Assembly: GCA_965279565.1 (NCBI GenBank)
Contig: OZ257249.1
Span: 2,418,001-2,482,000 of the forward strand
DNA: 64,000 bases
Direction: 5' to 3'
Origin: Tagaea sp965279565
GTDB lineage: Bacteria; Pseudomonadota; Alphaproteobacteria; CACIAM-22H2
Part shown: positions 15,086 through 23,588 of the stretch, in pieces
Numbering within the stretch: position 1 is the stretch's first letter
How the letters are laid out: every line of letters begins with the position of its first letter
Program-made: the position numbers and the translations under genes
The notes under the pieces: model-generated
Told to the model about the DNA's origin: nothing
The model's input: the letters and a program-made list of their open reading frames with translations, nothing else
Databases searched by the model: none

Positions 15086-16237
15086 TCAATCGATCGCCGT
15101 CCACATCCCGTCTTTTCCCGACGAACGCACGGCGGCTTCGATAAACGCCATTCCCCGAACACCCTCCACGATCGTGGGAAAGACGATCTCCGATGCCGCG
15201 CTCGTTCCCGCACGCCGTGCGTCGATGGCGCGCGCTATCTCGGAGTAAATCGTGGCAAAAGCCTCGAGATAGCCCTCCGGATGGCCGCTTGGAATGCGCG
15301 TCACGCGTGTGGCGCCGGGCGCGGTCGTGGACGAGCCGCGCGTGATCAGGCGTGGCGGCTCGCCCAGTCGTGCGAACCGGAGCGTGTTCGGTTCTTCTTG
15401 CCGCCATTCGAGGCCGCCGGTTTCGCCGTAGACGCGCAGGCACAATCCGTTCTCGTGCCCAACGGCGATCTGGCTTGCCCAGAGACCGCCGCGCGCACCA
15501 CCCTTGAAGCGCAGCAGCATCTGGGCGTTGTCGTCGAGCCTGCGGCCGGGCACCGTTGCCTGCAGGTCGCAGGCGACGCTCTCGACTTCGATGCCGGCAA
15601 CGAACTCGGCAAGGTTGAAGGCATGCGTGCCGATATCGCCGAGCGCCCCGCCGGCACCGCTGCGCGCCGGGTCGGTGCGCCAGGCGGCCTGCTTCTGGCC
15701 GCCCGCTTCGAGCGGCGTGGCGAGCCATTCCTGCGGATACTCGACCTGGACAACGCGCACGCGGCCGATCTCCCCGGCTGCGACCATCGCGCGTGCCTGC
15801 CGGATCATCGGATAGCCCGTGTAGTTGTAGGTAACGGCGACAATCCGGTCGCTGCGGGCGGCGATCGCCGCAAGATCCCGCGCTTCGGCAAGACTCGTCG
15901 CCAGCGGCTTGTCGCAGATGACGTGTAGGCCAGCGGCAAGGCATGCCTTGGCTGCCGGCACATGCACGTGGTTCGGCGTGACGATGGCGACCGCCTCGAT
16001 GCCGTCGGCGCGCGCGGCTTCACCGCGAAGCATTGCCGGATAGTCGGGATAGCTGCGCGCCGGATCCAGCCCGAGCGTCGCGCCCGATCGAACCGACTTC
16101 TCTGGCGTCGAGGAAAGGGCGCCGGCGAGGAACGAATAGCGGTCGTCAAGCCGGGCGGCCATGCGGTGTACCGCGCCGATGAACGCGTCCTCGCCGCCGC
16201 CGATCATGCCGAGACGGATACGCGGCGTCGCGGTCAT
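15086..16237 (-). CDS. Gfo/Idh/MocA family oxidoreductase
   Basis: 383 residues, same subfamily size as the protein at 12296-13474 and clearly related (LGMIGGGEDAFIGAVHRMAARLD, TPNHVHVPA, CDKPLATSL, GDIGTHAFNLAEF). The Asp in CDKP replaces the usual Glu of EKP in both, a subfamily mark. It overlaps the preceding TIM-barrel gene by ATGA (16234-16237), so the two are translationally coupled. A dehydrogenase plus a sugar isomerase/epimerase is the recurring pair in this operon. Last gene of the sugar-transport operon. Confidence 0.86.
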   Translation of the reverse strand: MTATPRIRLGMIGGGEDAFIGAVHRMAARLDDRYSFLAGALSSTPEKSVRSGATLGLDPARSYPDYPAMLRGEAARADGIEAVAIVTPNHVHVPAAKACLAAGLHVICDKPLATSLAEARDLAAIAARSDRIVAVTYNYTGYPMIRQARAMVAAGEIGRVRVVQVEYPQEWLATPLEAGGQKQAAWRTDPARSGAGGALGDIGTHAFNLAEFVAGIEVESVACDLQATVPGRRLDDNAQMLLRFKGGARGGLWASQIAVGHENGLCLRVYGETGGLEWRQEEPNTLRFARLGEPPRLITRGSSTTAPGATRVTRIPSGHPEGYLEAFATIYSEIARAIDARRAGTSAASEIVFPTIVEGVRGMAFIEAAVRSSGKDGMWTAID

Positions 16238-17301
16238 CCGTTGCGTCCGATGCCGAGCAGTCGGTCGATCTGGCCCTTGTCGACGCTACCGCTGGCGAAA
16301 TCGTCGAACGCCTTGTCGGTCGTGCGGATGATATGATTGGCGATGAACGGCGCTCCCTCGCGCGCACCATCCTCGGGATGCTTGAGGCAGCATTCCCACT
16401 CGAGGACGGCCCAGCCCGAATAGCCATGCGTCGCAAGGCGCGAGAAGATGCCTGAGAAGTCAATCTGCCCGTCGCCGAGCGAGCGGAATCGTCCCGCGCG
16501 GTTGATCCAGGGCTGGTAACCCGAATAGACACCCTGCCGGCCGCTGGGGTTGAACTCGGCATCCTTGACGTGGAATGCGCAGATGCGCTCGGCGTAGATG
16601 TCGATGAAATCGAGATAGTTCAGCTGTTGCAGCAGGAAATGCGAAGGGTCGTAGTTGATCTTGCATCGCGGATGGTTGCCGGTGGCGGCAAGGAACATCT
16701 CGTAAGTGACGCCGTCGAATACGTCCTCACCGGGGTGAATTTCGAAACCGACATCGACGCCAACCGCGTCGAACGCGTCGAGCAACGGCTTCCAGCGGCG
16801 GCCGAGTTCGGCGAATGCCTCCTCGATCAGGCCGGCCGGGCGTTGCGGCCAAGGATAGAGATAGGGCCAGGCAAGCGCGCCCGGGAAACCGACATGGCTT
16901 GTCAGGCCGAGATGGCGCGACGCGGCTGCGGCCCGGCGGACGTCCCGCTCTGCCCACTCCCGGCGTGCGGCCGGCTTTCCCTTGAATTCGGTGGGCGCGA
17001 ATGCGTCGAACAGCTCGTCGTAGGCCGGGTTGACGGCGACGAGCTGGCCCTGCAGATGCGTCGACAGTTCAGTGATGACGACGCCGTTCGCCGCGGCGAT
17101 GCCGGCGATCTCGTCGCAATAGGTCTTCGACGTCGCGGCCTTTTCGAGATCGAACAGGCGCTTGTCCCAGGTCGGGACCTGGACGCCCTTGTAGCCGAGC
17201 GATCCAGCCCAGCGCGTAATCGCATCGAAGGAGTTGAACGGGGCCGCATCGCCGGCGAACTGGGCGAGGAAAATCGCGGGGCCTTTCATCGTGGCGGGCA
17301 T
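16234..17301 (-). CDS. xylose-isomerase-like TIM barrel, sugar phosphate isomerase/epimerase family
   Basis: 355 residues. The AP-endonuclease-2/xylose-isomerase-like fold shows GVQVPTWDKRLFDL, VVITELSTHLQGQLVAV, FEIHPGEDVFDG, KINYDPSHFLLQ and FHVKDAEFNP. The spaced Glu, Asp, His and Glu residues are those expected to bind one metal. Family members isomerise or epimerise keto-sugars or dehydrate inosose (IolE/IolI-like). The start at 17301 follows AGGAAG by 7 bases; a second ATG at 17289 is possible. It lies between two Gfo/Idh/MocA dehydrogenases in a single operon. Confidence 0.84.
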   Translation of the reverse strand: MPATMKGPAIFLAQFAGDAAPFNSFDAITRWAGSLGYKGVQVPTWDKRLFDLEKAATSKTYCDEIAGIAAANGVVITELSTHLQGQLVAVNPAYDELFDAFAPTEFKGKPAARREWAERDVRRAAAASRHLGLTSHVGFPGALAWPYLYPWPQRPAGLIEEAFAELGRRWKPLLDAFDAVGVDVGFEIHPGEDVFDGVTYEMFLAATGNHPRCKINYDPSHFLLQQLNYLDFIDIYAERICAFHVKDAEFNPSGRQGVYSGYQPWINRAGRFRSLGDGQIDFSGIFSRLATHGYSGWAVLEWECCLKHPEDGAREGAPFIANHIIRTTDKAFDDFASGSVDKGQIDRLLGIGRNG

Positions 17302-17312
17302 GGAGATGCTTC

Positions 17313-18473
17313 CTACTGTTTCGGGCCGGCCCATAGAGCGGCCGCGTCGGTGTCGGTCAGGGCGGCCGGGCGCTCGATGCGTGAAGCGACAGCGACCGCG
17401 GCACCCGTCCGACCGGATTCGAGAATAGCGTGCATTGTGTCGAGCACATGACTTGCAAGCCCACCCGATGCGCGATGCGGCGTCCCGCGCGTCGCCGCAC
17501 TGGCAAGTTCGGCGATCCCGAGGCAACGATAGTTCGCCCGGTCCGGCAGCGACGGCGCCCAGTTGGGCGAGCGCCAGTTCGGCTTGCCGAACGGCTTGGA
17601 CGAGGAGTCCGACACGATCCAGTCACCGCCTTTTTCGGTATGCTCGACCGTGCCGCCGAAGAAGTTGGGGTCGGGGACACGCAGCGATCCTTCGGTGCCG
17701 TAGAGCTCGATGGGTGGATGGCCGTGCTTCCAGACGTCCCAGCTCATCGTGAAGACGATGTCGGCGCCGCCGGCGAACGACACGATCGCCATTGCGGTCG
17801 TCGGCGTCTCGACCTTGATACGATGGCCCTTGCGCGGCCCTTCTGAGGTGACGAGACGTTCGGCAAAGCCACTCGACGTGCGCGCCACGACCTGTGCGAC
17901 AGGTCCCAGCAGGTTCACGAGAGCGCCTAGATAGTAGGGGGCCATGTCGAGGATTGGCCCGCCACCCGGCTTGAAGAAGAACTCGGGATCCGGATGCCAG
18001 TGCTCCATGCCGTGCGACATCAGGAAACAGGTTCCCGACAGGACCCGGCCGATCCTGCCTGAATCGACGATCTCGCGCGCGAGCCTTCCGCCACCGCCGA
18101 GGAACGTGTCGGGTGCGCAGCCGATCTTGAGACCGCGCTTGGCCGCGTCCGCGACAAGCGTGCGCGCGTGCGCGGCTTCCACGCAGATCGGCTTCTCGCC
18201 GAACACGTGTTTGCCGGCCGCGAGCGCGGCGCTGCCGACCTCGAAATGCGAATTCGGTGTCGTGAGGTTGACCACGATATCGATGTCGGTGCGCTTCATC
18301 AGCGCGTCGATCGAAAGGGCTTCGATGCCGAACTTGCCGGCCTGCGCCTGCGCCGCCTCGGGCCGCATGTCTGCGCATGCGACAAGTCGGATGCCGGCGA
18401 AGCTCGGCATGTTCTGCATGTAGATCGTCGAGATGTTGCCGCAACCCACGATCCCGACACCGAGCGTCTTCAT
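17313..18473 (-). CDS. Gfo/Idh/MocA family oxidoreductase
   Basis: 386 residues. GVGIVGCGNISTIYMQN at the N-terminus is the NAD(P) motif; TTPNSHFEV and GEKPICV (the EKP catalytic Lys) follow. The middle contains PILDMAPYYLGALVNLLG in the position where many relatives have DxGxH; here Tyr-Tyr replaces His, as in a distinct subfamily. The ATG at 18473 is chosen because GAGGAG lies 9 bases upstream; the ATG at 18482 would leave no spacing. It belongs to a different subfamily from the two other dehydrogenases of the cluster and probably acts on a different step. Confidence 0.84.
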   Translation of the reverse strand: MKTLGVGIVGCGNISTIYMQNMPSFAGIRLVACADMRPEAAQAQAGKFGIEALSIDALMKRTDIDIVVNLTTPNSHFEVGSAALAAGKHVFGEKPICVEAAHARTLVADAAKRGLKIGCAPDTFLGGGGRLAREIVDSGRIGRVLSGTCFLMSHGMEHWHPDPEFFFKPGGGPILDMAPYYLGALVNLLGPVAQVVARTSSGFAERLVTSEGPRKGHRIKVETPTTAMAIVSFAGGADIVFTMSWDVWKHGHPPIELYGTEGSLRVPDPNFFGGTVEHTEKGGDWIVSDSSSKPFGKPNWRSPNWAPSLPDRANYRCLGIAELASAATRGTPHRASGGLASHVLDTMHAILESGRTGAAVAVASRIERPAALTDTDAAALWAGPKQ

Positions 18474-18486
18474 CGTCGCCATCTCC

Positions 18487-19245
18487 TCAATTCCAGCTTG
18501 CGACAAAATCGCGCGCCCGGCGGGCGAAGCGTGGCAGGTCGTTGGGCTTGTCGTGCTCGGCGACGAGATGTGCGATCTTCGTCTTCGCGATCGCCTGGCG
18601 CAGGGTCCCCCAGTCCATTATGCCTTGGCCAGGATCGGCCCAGCCGTCCTCGTCCACGCACTTGCCGGCCGGGGCGAGATCCTTGACGTGGCAGGCGACG
18701 ACGCGGTCCGCATGCTTCGCGAGTTCTGCGATCGGGTCGCCGCCGCCGCGCGTGACCCAACCGAAATCGGCCTGCCATTTGAGATCGGGAGCCTCCTCGA
18801 ACATCGCCTCGAGATAGGTCTTTCCTCCGGCGGTCCGCCCGTACTCCCAGGCGTGGTTGTGCCAGCCGAAAGCCAGCCCTTCGCCGGTCACGATACGGCC
18901 GATCTTCGCCAGTTCCCTGCCGATGCCGCGCCAGTGCGCCTCGTCACCCTCGCGCTCGCCCATCGGCGGGGCAGGGGCGAAGATCGTGCCGATACCGAGC
19001 GTCTTGCACAGGCCGACCGTGCCGGCCGTGTTGGCGCGCAGTCGGTCGAGACCGACATGCGCCGTCGGCGCCGTCATGCCGTGCTTGTCGAGCAGGCGGC
19101 GCAGCGTCGCCGTATCGTTGAAAAGACCGCCGAACGGCTCGACCATGCGATAGCCGAGCCCGGCGAGCAGCTCGAACTGCGCCGGGAGGTCTTTATAGAA
19201 ACGCGCGGAATAGAGCTGGATGGAGAGGCGATCGATCGCTTTCAC
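18487..19245 (-). CDS. sugar phosphate isomerase/epimerase (TIM barrel)
   Basis: 252 residues starting at a GTG with GGAG upstream. Features are LSIQLYSARFYKD, MVEPFGGLFND, FGWHNHAWEYG, KWQADFGWVTRGGGDP and CHVKDLAPAG, which place the conserved Glu/Asp/His metal ligands of the xylose-isomerase-like family. The N-terminus is typical of proteins found beside trehalose/sucrose-type ABC importers. Likely function is isomerisation or epimerisation of a keto-sugar produced by the adjacent dehydrogenases. It lies 18 bases downstream of the ATPase gene in the same operon. Confidence 0.82.
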   Translation of the reverse strand: MKAIDRLSIQLYSARFYKDLPAQFELLAGLGYRMVEPFGGLFNDTATLRRLLDKHGMTAPTAHVGLDRLRANTAGTVGLCKTLGIGTIFAPAPPMGEREGDEAHWRGIGRELAKIGRIVTGEGLAFGWHNHAWEYGRTAGGKTYLEAMFEEAPDLKWQADFGWVTRGGGDPIAELAKHADRVVACHVKDLAPAGKCVDEDGWADPGQGIMDWGTLRQAIAKTKIAHLVAEHDKPNDLPRFARRARDFVASWN

Positions 19246-19263
19246 GTGCTTGCTCCGGACTGA

Positions 19264-20349
19264 TTAGAGTCTCTGGCCGTTCGCGCTGTCGAACAGCGAC
19301 AGCGAAGGGGCGGGGAAGACGGCGGGCAGCCGGGCGCCGGGGCGCAGCCCCGTATCGCCCGGCATGCGCACCGAGAACGCGGTCCCGGCGGGACTGCGGC
19401 ACCAGACGAGACTGTCCGCCCCCATCGGCTCGACCAGTTCGACGGCGGCATCGAACGCCGCAGCACCGGCTTCGGCACCGGTCGCGACATGCTCGGGTCG
19501 CACACCAAGGACGGCCGGCCCGTCGGCGGGCGAGCCAGCGGCGAAGGAATAACCTCCGAGTGGCACGCGCAATCCACCGCCGACGAACGTGCGGCCGGCT
19601 TCGATCGCGCCATCGATGAAGTTCATCGCTGGCGAGCCGACGAACGAGGCGACGAAGCGGTTCTTCGGTTCGCGGTAGATCTTGCCCGGCGTGTCGAGCT
19701 GCTGGATCACGCCGCCATGCATGACGGCGATGCGGTCGGCGAGTGTCAGCGCCTCGATCTGGTCGTGCGTGACATAGATCATCGTGGCGCCGAGTTGCTG
19801 GTGCAGGCGCTTGATCTCGACGCGCAGTTCGGCGCGCAGCTGCGCATCAAGATTGGACAGCGGCTCGTCGAACAGGAAGACCCCGACCTTGCGGACAAGC
19901 GCGCGGCCGATCGCGACGCGCTGGCGCTGACCACCGGAGAGTTCCGAGGGCCTGCGTTCGAGCAGATCGGATATCTTGAGTAGCTGTGCGGCCTCGTCGA
20001 CGCGCCGCGCGATCTCCGCGGCGGGCATTCCGGCGACCTTCAGGCCGAACGACATGTTGCCGCGTACCGTCATGCGCGGATAGAGCGCGTAGGACTGGAA
20101 CACCATCGCGATGCCGCGATCCTTGGGCTCTTCCCAAGTGACGTTGCGCCCGCCGATCCAGATCTGGCCGTCCTTGACATCGATCAGGCCTGCGACCGCG
20201 TTGAGCAGGGTCGACTTGCCGCAGCCCGACGGCCCGAGAAGGACAAGGAACTCCGACTTCGCGACGTCGAGATCGAGATTTTCGAGCACCTTGACGGTGC
20301 CGAACATGATCTTGATGCCGTTGAGAGAGACGTCGCCGCGTTCCATCAT
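19264..20349 (-). CDS. sugar ABC transporter ATP-binding protein (UgpC/MalK type)
   Basis: 361 residues. The Walker A motif GPSGCGKSTLL, signature LSGGQRQRVAIGRAL, Walker B with D-loop FDEPLSNLDAQLR and the switch histidine VTHDQIEAL are intact. The C-terminal regulatory TOBE region contains LGVRPEHV. This is the single ATPase expected to serve both permeases encoded upstream. Two adjacent ATG codons (20349 and 20346) are possible starts. The gap to the preceding permease gene is three bases. Confidence 0.9.
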   Translation of the reverse strand: MMERGDVSLNGIKIMFGTVKVLENLDLDVAKSEFLVLLGPSGCGKSTLLNAVAGLIDVKDGQIWIGGRNVTWEEPKDRGIAMVFQSYALYPRMTVRGNMSFGLKVAGMPAAEIARRVDEAAQLLKISDLLERRPSELSGGQRQRVAIGRALVRKVGVFLFDEPLSNLDAQLRAELRVEIKRLHQQLGATMIYVTHDQIEALTLADRIAVMHGGVIQQLDTPGKIYREPKNRFVASFVGSPAMNFIDGAIEAGRTFVGGGLRVPLGGYSFAAGSPADGPAVLGVRPEHVATGAEAGAAAFDAAVELVEPMGADSLVWCRSPAGTAFSVRMPGDTGLRPGARLPAVFPAPSLSLFDSANGQRL

Positions 20350-20352
20350 TCC

Positions 20353-21240
20353 CTAACCCTTCACTGCGCCGGCGGCGATGCCGCGCACGAACCAGCGGCC
20401 GGACCCGAAATAGACGACCAGCGGGACGAGCGCCGTCAGCATGGTGGCCGCCATGTCGACGTTGTAGGCGCGTTCCCCCTGGGTCGAGTTGACGATGTTG
20501 TTGAGCTGCACGGTCATCGGGAGATTCTCGCGCCCGGCAAACACCAATCCGAGGATGAAATCGTTCCAGATGCCGGTGACCTGCAAGATGACGGCAACGA
20601 CGATCATCGGCACGGCCATCGGCAGCATGATCGACCAGAATATCTGGAAGAACCCGGCGCCATCGACGCGTGCAGCCTTGAACAACTCGGGCGGAAGGCT
20701 CGCGAAGTAGTTGCGGAACAGCAGCGTCATGGTCGGCAGGCCGAAGATCGTGTGGATGACGACGATCCCGAACAGTGTCTGGTTGATGCCGGCCATCGAG
20801 AAGATGCGGACCAGCGGGTAGATGAATATCTGGTACGGGATGAAGGCGACGACCATCAGCGCGCCGAAGATCAACTCGGCCCCGCGCACGCGCCAGAACG
20901 AAATCGCATAGCCTGTCAGCGACCCGACGGCGATCGACACGATTACCGATGGCACCAGGATGCGGATCGAGTTGAAGAAGCCGACCTGGATGCCGTTACA
21001 GTTGAGGCCGGTGCAGGCCGAGCTCCAGGCCTTCGTCCAGGCCGCGAAGGTCAGTTCGGAAGGAAGACTCAGGATGTAGCCGCCGCGAATCTCGTCCATG
21101 GTCTTCAGCGACGTGACGATCATCACGTAAAGCGGCGTAAGGAAGAACAGTGCCGAGATCGCAAGGAACGCGTAGAGCCCGTAGCGTGCCGGCGACGTGC
21201 GTTTGGGCGGCGGCCCGGACGGAATGACGGCGGCGCTCAT
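20353..21240 (-). CDS. carbohydrate ABC transporter permease (MalG type)
   Basis: 295 residues with six predicted membrane segments. The CUT1 permease loop appears in AARVDGAGFFQIFWSIMLPMAVP (EAA-like motif about residues 195-215), and the protein ends in GIAAGAVKG, as MalG proteins do. It carries an unusually long periplasmic loop after the first segment (SSACTGLNCNG). The start overlaps the stop of the MalF-type gene by ATGA at 21237-21240. Confidence 0.88.
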   Translation of the reverse strand: MSAAVIPSGPPPKRTSPARYGLYAFLAISALFFLTPLYVMIVTSLKTMDEIRGGYILSLPSELTFAAWTKAWSSACTGLNCNGIQVGFFNSIRILVPSVIVSIAVGSLTGYAISFWRVRGAELIFGALMVVAFIPYQIFIYPLVRIFSMAGINQTLFGIVVIHTIFGLPTMTLLFRNYFASLPPELFKAARVDGAGFFQIFWSIMLPMAVPMIVVAVILQVTGIWNDFILGLVFAGRENLPMTVQLNNIVNSTQGERAYNVDMAATMLTALVPLVVYFGSGRWFVRGIAAGAVKG

Positions 21241-22133
21241 CGGCGTGTCTCCGCTGCCCGCGCGCGGCTGCGGGCATAGAGCAGAGGGGCTGCTATCGAG
21301 ACGACCGTGATCAGCATCGAGGTGGCGGCGGCAGCGGCAAGGCCGAGATTGCCGCGCTCGAACAGGTGGTCCATGACGAACTTGGCCGGCACCTCCGAAG
21401 CGAGGCCCGGGCCACCGTTGGTCATCGCGACCGCGAGATCGTAGAGCCGCACGACGCTAGCCGACAGCAGGATGCCGGCGGTCGCGAAGCTCGCTCCCAG
21501 CATCGGGATCACGATCGATACGTAGGTCCGCCAGGCCGGAACGCCGTCGACGCGCGACGCCTTCCAGATTTCGTCGTCGATTCCGCGCAATCCTGCCAAC
21601 ATGATCGCCATGACGAGGCCTGCGGCATGCCAGATACCGGCGAAGACTAGCGTGTAAATGACCGTTTCCTGCCGGACGATCCAGTCGAACTGGAAATTCT
21701 CGAAACCCCAACCGCGGACGAGCTTCTGGATGCCGTGGGTGGGGTTGAGCATCCACTGCCAGGCCAGGCCCGTGACGACGAACGACATCGAAAACGGATA
21801 GAGAAAGACCGAGCGCAGCGTGTTTTCGACGCGTATGCGCTGGTCTATGGCGATCGCGAGAAGCAGGCCGACGAGCAGCGAGCCGACGACCATCAGCGTG
21901 CCGAAGAGGGCGAGATTCTGGGCGGAGACGAGCCAGCGGTCGTTGTTCAGCAGCGTCTCGTATTGGCGCAGGCCGACGAAGTTCGAATTTGGCAGCATGC
22001 GCGACGAGGTGAACGAGATCCAGATCGTCCAGCCCGTGCTGCCGAGATGGGCGACGAGCAGAATCGTCAGTGCCGGGAGCAGCGCCATCGCGGCGACGGC
22101 GCGCGAGCCGATTCGGCGTGGAAGCTTGATCAT
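21237..22133 (-). CDS. carbohydrate ABC transporter permease (MalF/UgpA type)
   Basis: 298 residues, six membrane segments. The EAA-like cytoplasmic loop reads IWKASRVDGVPAWRTYVSIV. The order SBP, MalF-type, MalG-type, ATPase is the standard CUT1 arrangement. It follows the binding-protein gene after a 65-base gap that holds a strong hairpin (22156-22187), which probably limits read-through or protects the upstream mRNA. Confidence 0.88.
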   Translation of the reverse strand: MIKLPRRIGSRAVAAMALLPALTILLVAHLGSTGWTIWISFTSSRMLPNSNFVGLRQYETLLNNDRWLVSAQNLALFGTLMVVGSLLVGLLLAIAIDQRIRVENTLRSVFLYPFSMSFVVTGLAWQWMLNPTHGIQKLVRGWGFENFQFDWIVRQETVIYTLVFAGIWHAAGLVMAIMLAGLRGIDDEIWKASRVDGVPAWRTYVSIVIPMLGASFATAGILLSASVVRLYDLAVAMTNGGPGLASEVPAKFVMDHLFERGNLGLAAAAATSMLITVVSIAAPLLYARSRARAAETRR

Positions 22134-22155
22134 TCTCGGTTCTTTTGCGGCAAGA

Positions 22156-22187
22156 CGCCGTCGCGGGTCGAATCACCCGCGACGGCG
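22156..22187 (-). terminator. 13-bp intercistronic hairpin after the sugar-binding protein gene
   Basis: CGCCGTCGCGGGT (22156-22168) and ACCCGCGACGGCG (22175-22187) form a perfect 13-bp stem with a 6-base loop. No U tract follows on the minus strand. The position between binding-protein and permease genes suits partial termination or 3'-end stabilisation. Confidence 0.7.
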
Positions 22188-22198
22188 CCAGTCTCGGC

Positions 22199-23440
22199 TC
22201 AGTAACGCTGCTTCAGGACGCCGACGACCTTGTCGATGAACTGGTCGGTCGTTGTGCCGGGGCCGTTCCAGAACTGCGAGATCACGTCCTCCATCGCGCC
22301 GTTCATTGCCGGCGGGGCCAGCATCTGGACGGACGCGACCTGCTGCGTCTTGTCCTTCATCAATCCGGCCGCCTTCTGCGCGCAGATATCGAGCGCCGAG
22401 GTGTCGAGATCGGTGCGCACCGGGATCGAGCCCTTCTTCTGTGCGAACAGGATCTGCGTGTCCGGCTCGAGCATCGTCTTGGCGAGAAGCATCTGCGCGC
22501 CGGTCCGGCCCGCGTCCTTCTGCTTGGGGAATGCGAAGACGTCGCCGCCGATCACGTAACCGCCGCCCTTGCTGCCAAACAGCGTGCAGCCGAAGTCCTT
22601 GCCAGCAACCTTGTTGGCCGCCGCGAACTCGCCCTTCGCCCAGTCGCCCATCACCTGCATGCCGGCCCGACCCTGGATCACAAGCGAGGTCGCGTCGTTC
22701 CAGTTGCGGCCCGGGGACCCGGCATCGACGTAATTCCGCAGTTTCGCGAAGGTCTCGACGGCCGCGCGGAAGTCGGCGCTTCGCGCCGCGGCTTCGGATC
22801 GCTGGGTGTAGATGCCGTTCCACACCGCCGGGCCCGCCTTGTCGAGCATGACGGTGTTGAACAGGTCGCGCTCCCAGTTCTTCTGGCCGCTGAAGGCGAG
22901 CGGAATGAGGCCGGCTGCCTTGATCTTATCGAGGACGACGATGGCTTCGTCCCAGCTTTTCGGCTCGGTGGCGCCGACCTTCTCGAGTACGGATTTGTTG
23001 TACCAGATCCAGTTCTGGCCGTGGATGTTGACCGGAACCGCGTAGAACTTCCCGTTCCTGGAAACGGCGGCAATGATGGATTCGGGCAGGATCGCCTTCC
23101 AGTTCTGGGCGGCCGCGACCGAGTCGACATCGGCGAGCAAGTTGTTCTCGACCAGATCGTCGAACTGCTTGCCGGTATTGAACTGCATGGCCGTCGGCGG
23201 GTCGCCGCCGACGGTGCGGTTGATCGCCGCCGTACGCGCGTTGGCTCCCCCTGCGATCGCGGTGTCGACCCACGTGCCGCCTGCCTTGGTAAACTGCTCG
23301 GCGAAGACGCGCACGGCAGCGGACTCGCCGCCGGACGTCCACCAGTGAATGACTTCGGCGCGCTGCTGCGCGGACGCCGCACCCGCCAGCATGGCGAGGA
23401 CGGCTGCAGGCACGAGCGCATGGAATCTGGAACGGCCCAT
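22199..23440 (-). CDS. sugar ABC transporter substrate-binding protein
   Basis: 413 residues. A Sec signal peptide is clear (basic start, hydrophobic core AVLAMLAGAAS, cleavage near ASAQQ). The mature protein begins AEVIHWWTSGGESAAVRVF, typical of CUT1 binding proteins of the ThuE/glucose type. The ribosome site AGGGAGAG precedes the ATG. First gene of a long minus-strand operon; a LacI operator lies 41 bases upstream. The ligand is a mono- or disaccharide that cannot be fixed from sequence. Confidence 0.88.
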   Translation of the reverse strand: MGRSRFHALVPAAVLAMLAGAASAQQRAEVIHWWTSGGESAAVRVFAEQFTKAGGTWVDTAIAGGANARTAAINRTVGGDPPTAMQFNTGKQFDDLVENNLLADVDSVAAAQNWKAILPESIIAAVSRNGKFYAVPVNIHGQNWIWYNKSVLEKVGATEPKSWDEAIVVLDKIKAAGLIPLAFSGQKNWERDLFNTVMLDKAGPAVWNGIYTQRSEAAARSADFRAAVETFAKLRNYVDAGSPGRNWNDATSLVIQGRAGMQVMGDWAKGEFAAANKVAGKDFGCTLFGSKGGGYVIGGDVFAFPKQKDAGRTGAQMLLAKTMLEPDTQILFAQKKGSIPVRTDLDTSALDICAQKAAGLMKDKTQQVASVQMLAPPAMNGAMEDVISQFWNGPGTTTDQFIDKVVGVLKQRY

Positions 23441-23480
23441 TGTTCTCTCCCTTTTTTTGCGTCTTGTTGCATCGATTTTT

Positions 23481-23494
23481 TGAAATCGATTACA
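23481..23494. promoter_or_regulatory. LacI-family operator in the divergent promoter
   Basis: TGAAATCGATTACA matches the LacI/GalR consensus TGNAANCGNTTNCA at every defined position. It is centred in the 148-base gap between the sugar-binding protein gene and the lacI-like gene, overlapping the likely promoters of both. Confidence 0.8.
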
Positions 23495-23588
23495 TTATTG
23501 ATACCAGAACTCGCACTCGCCGGCAAGGCCCGCCCGGTTACCGCTGCTGCACTTGCGTAAAGCCGGATTGCGCTTATCCTCGGGAAAC

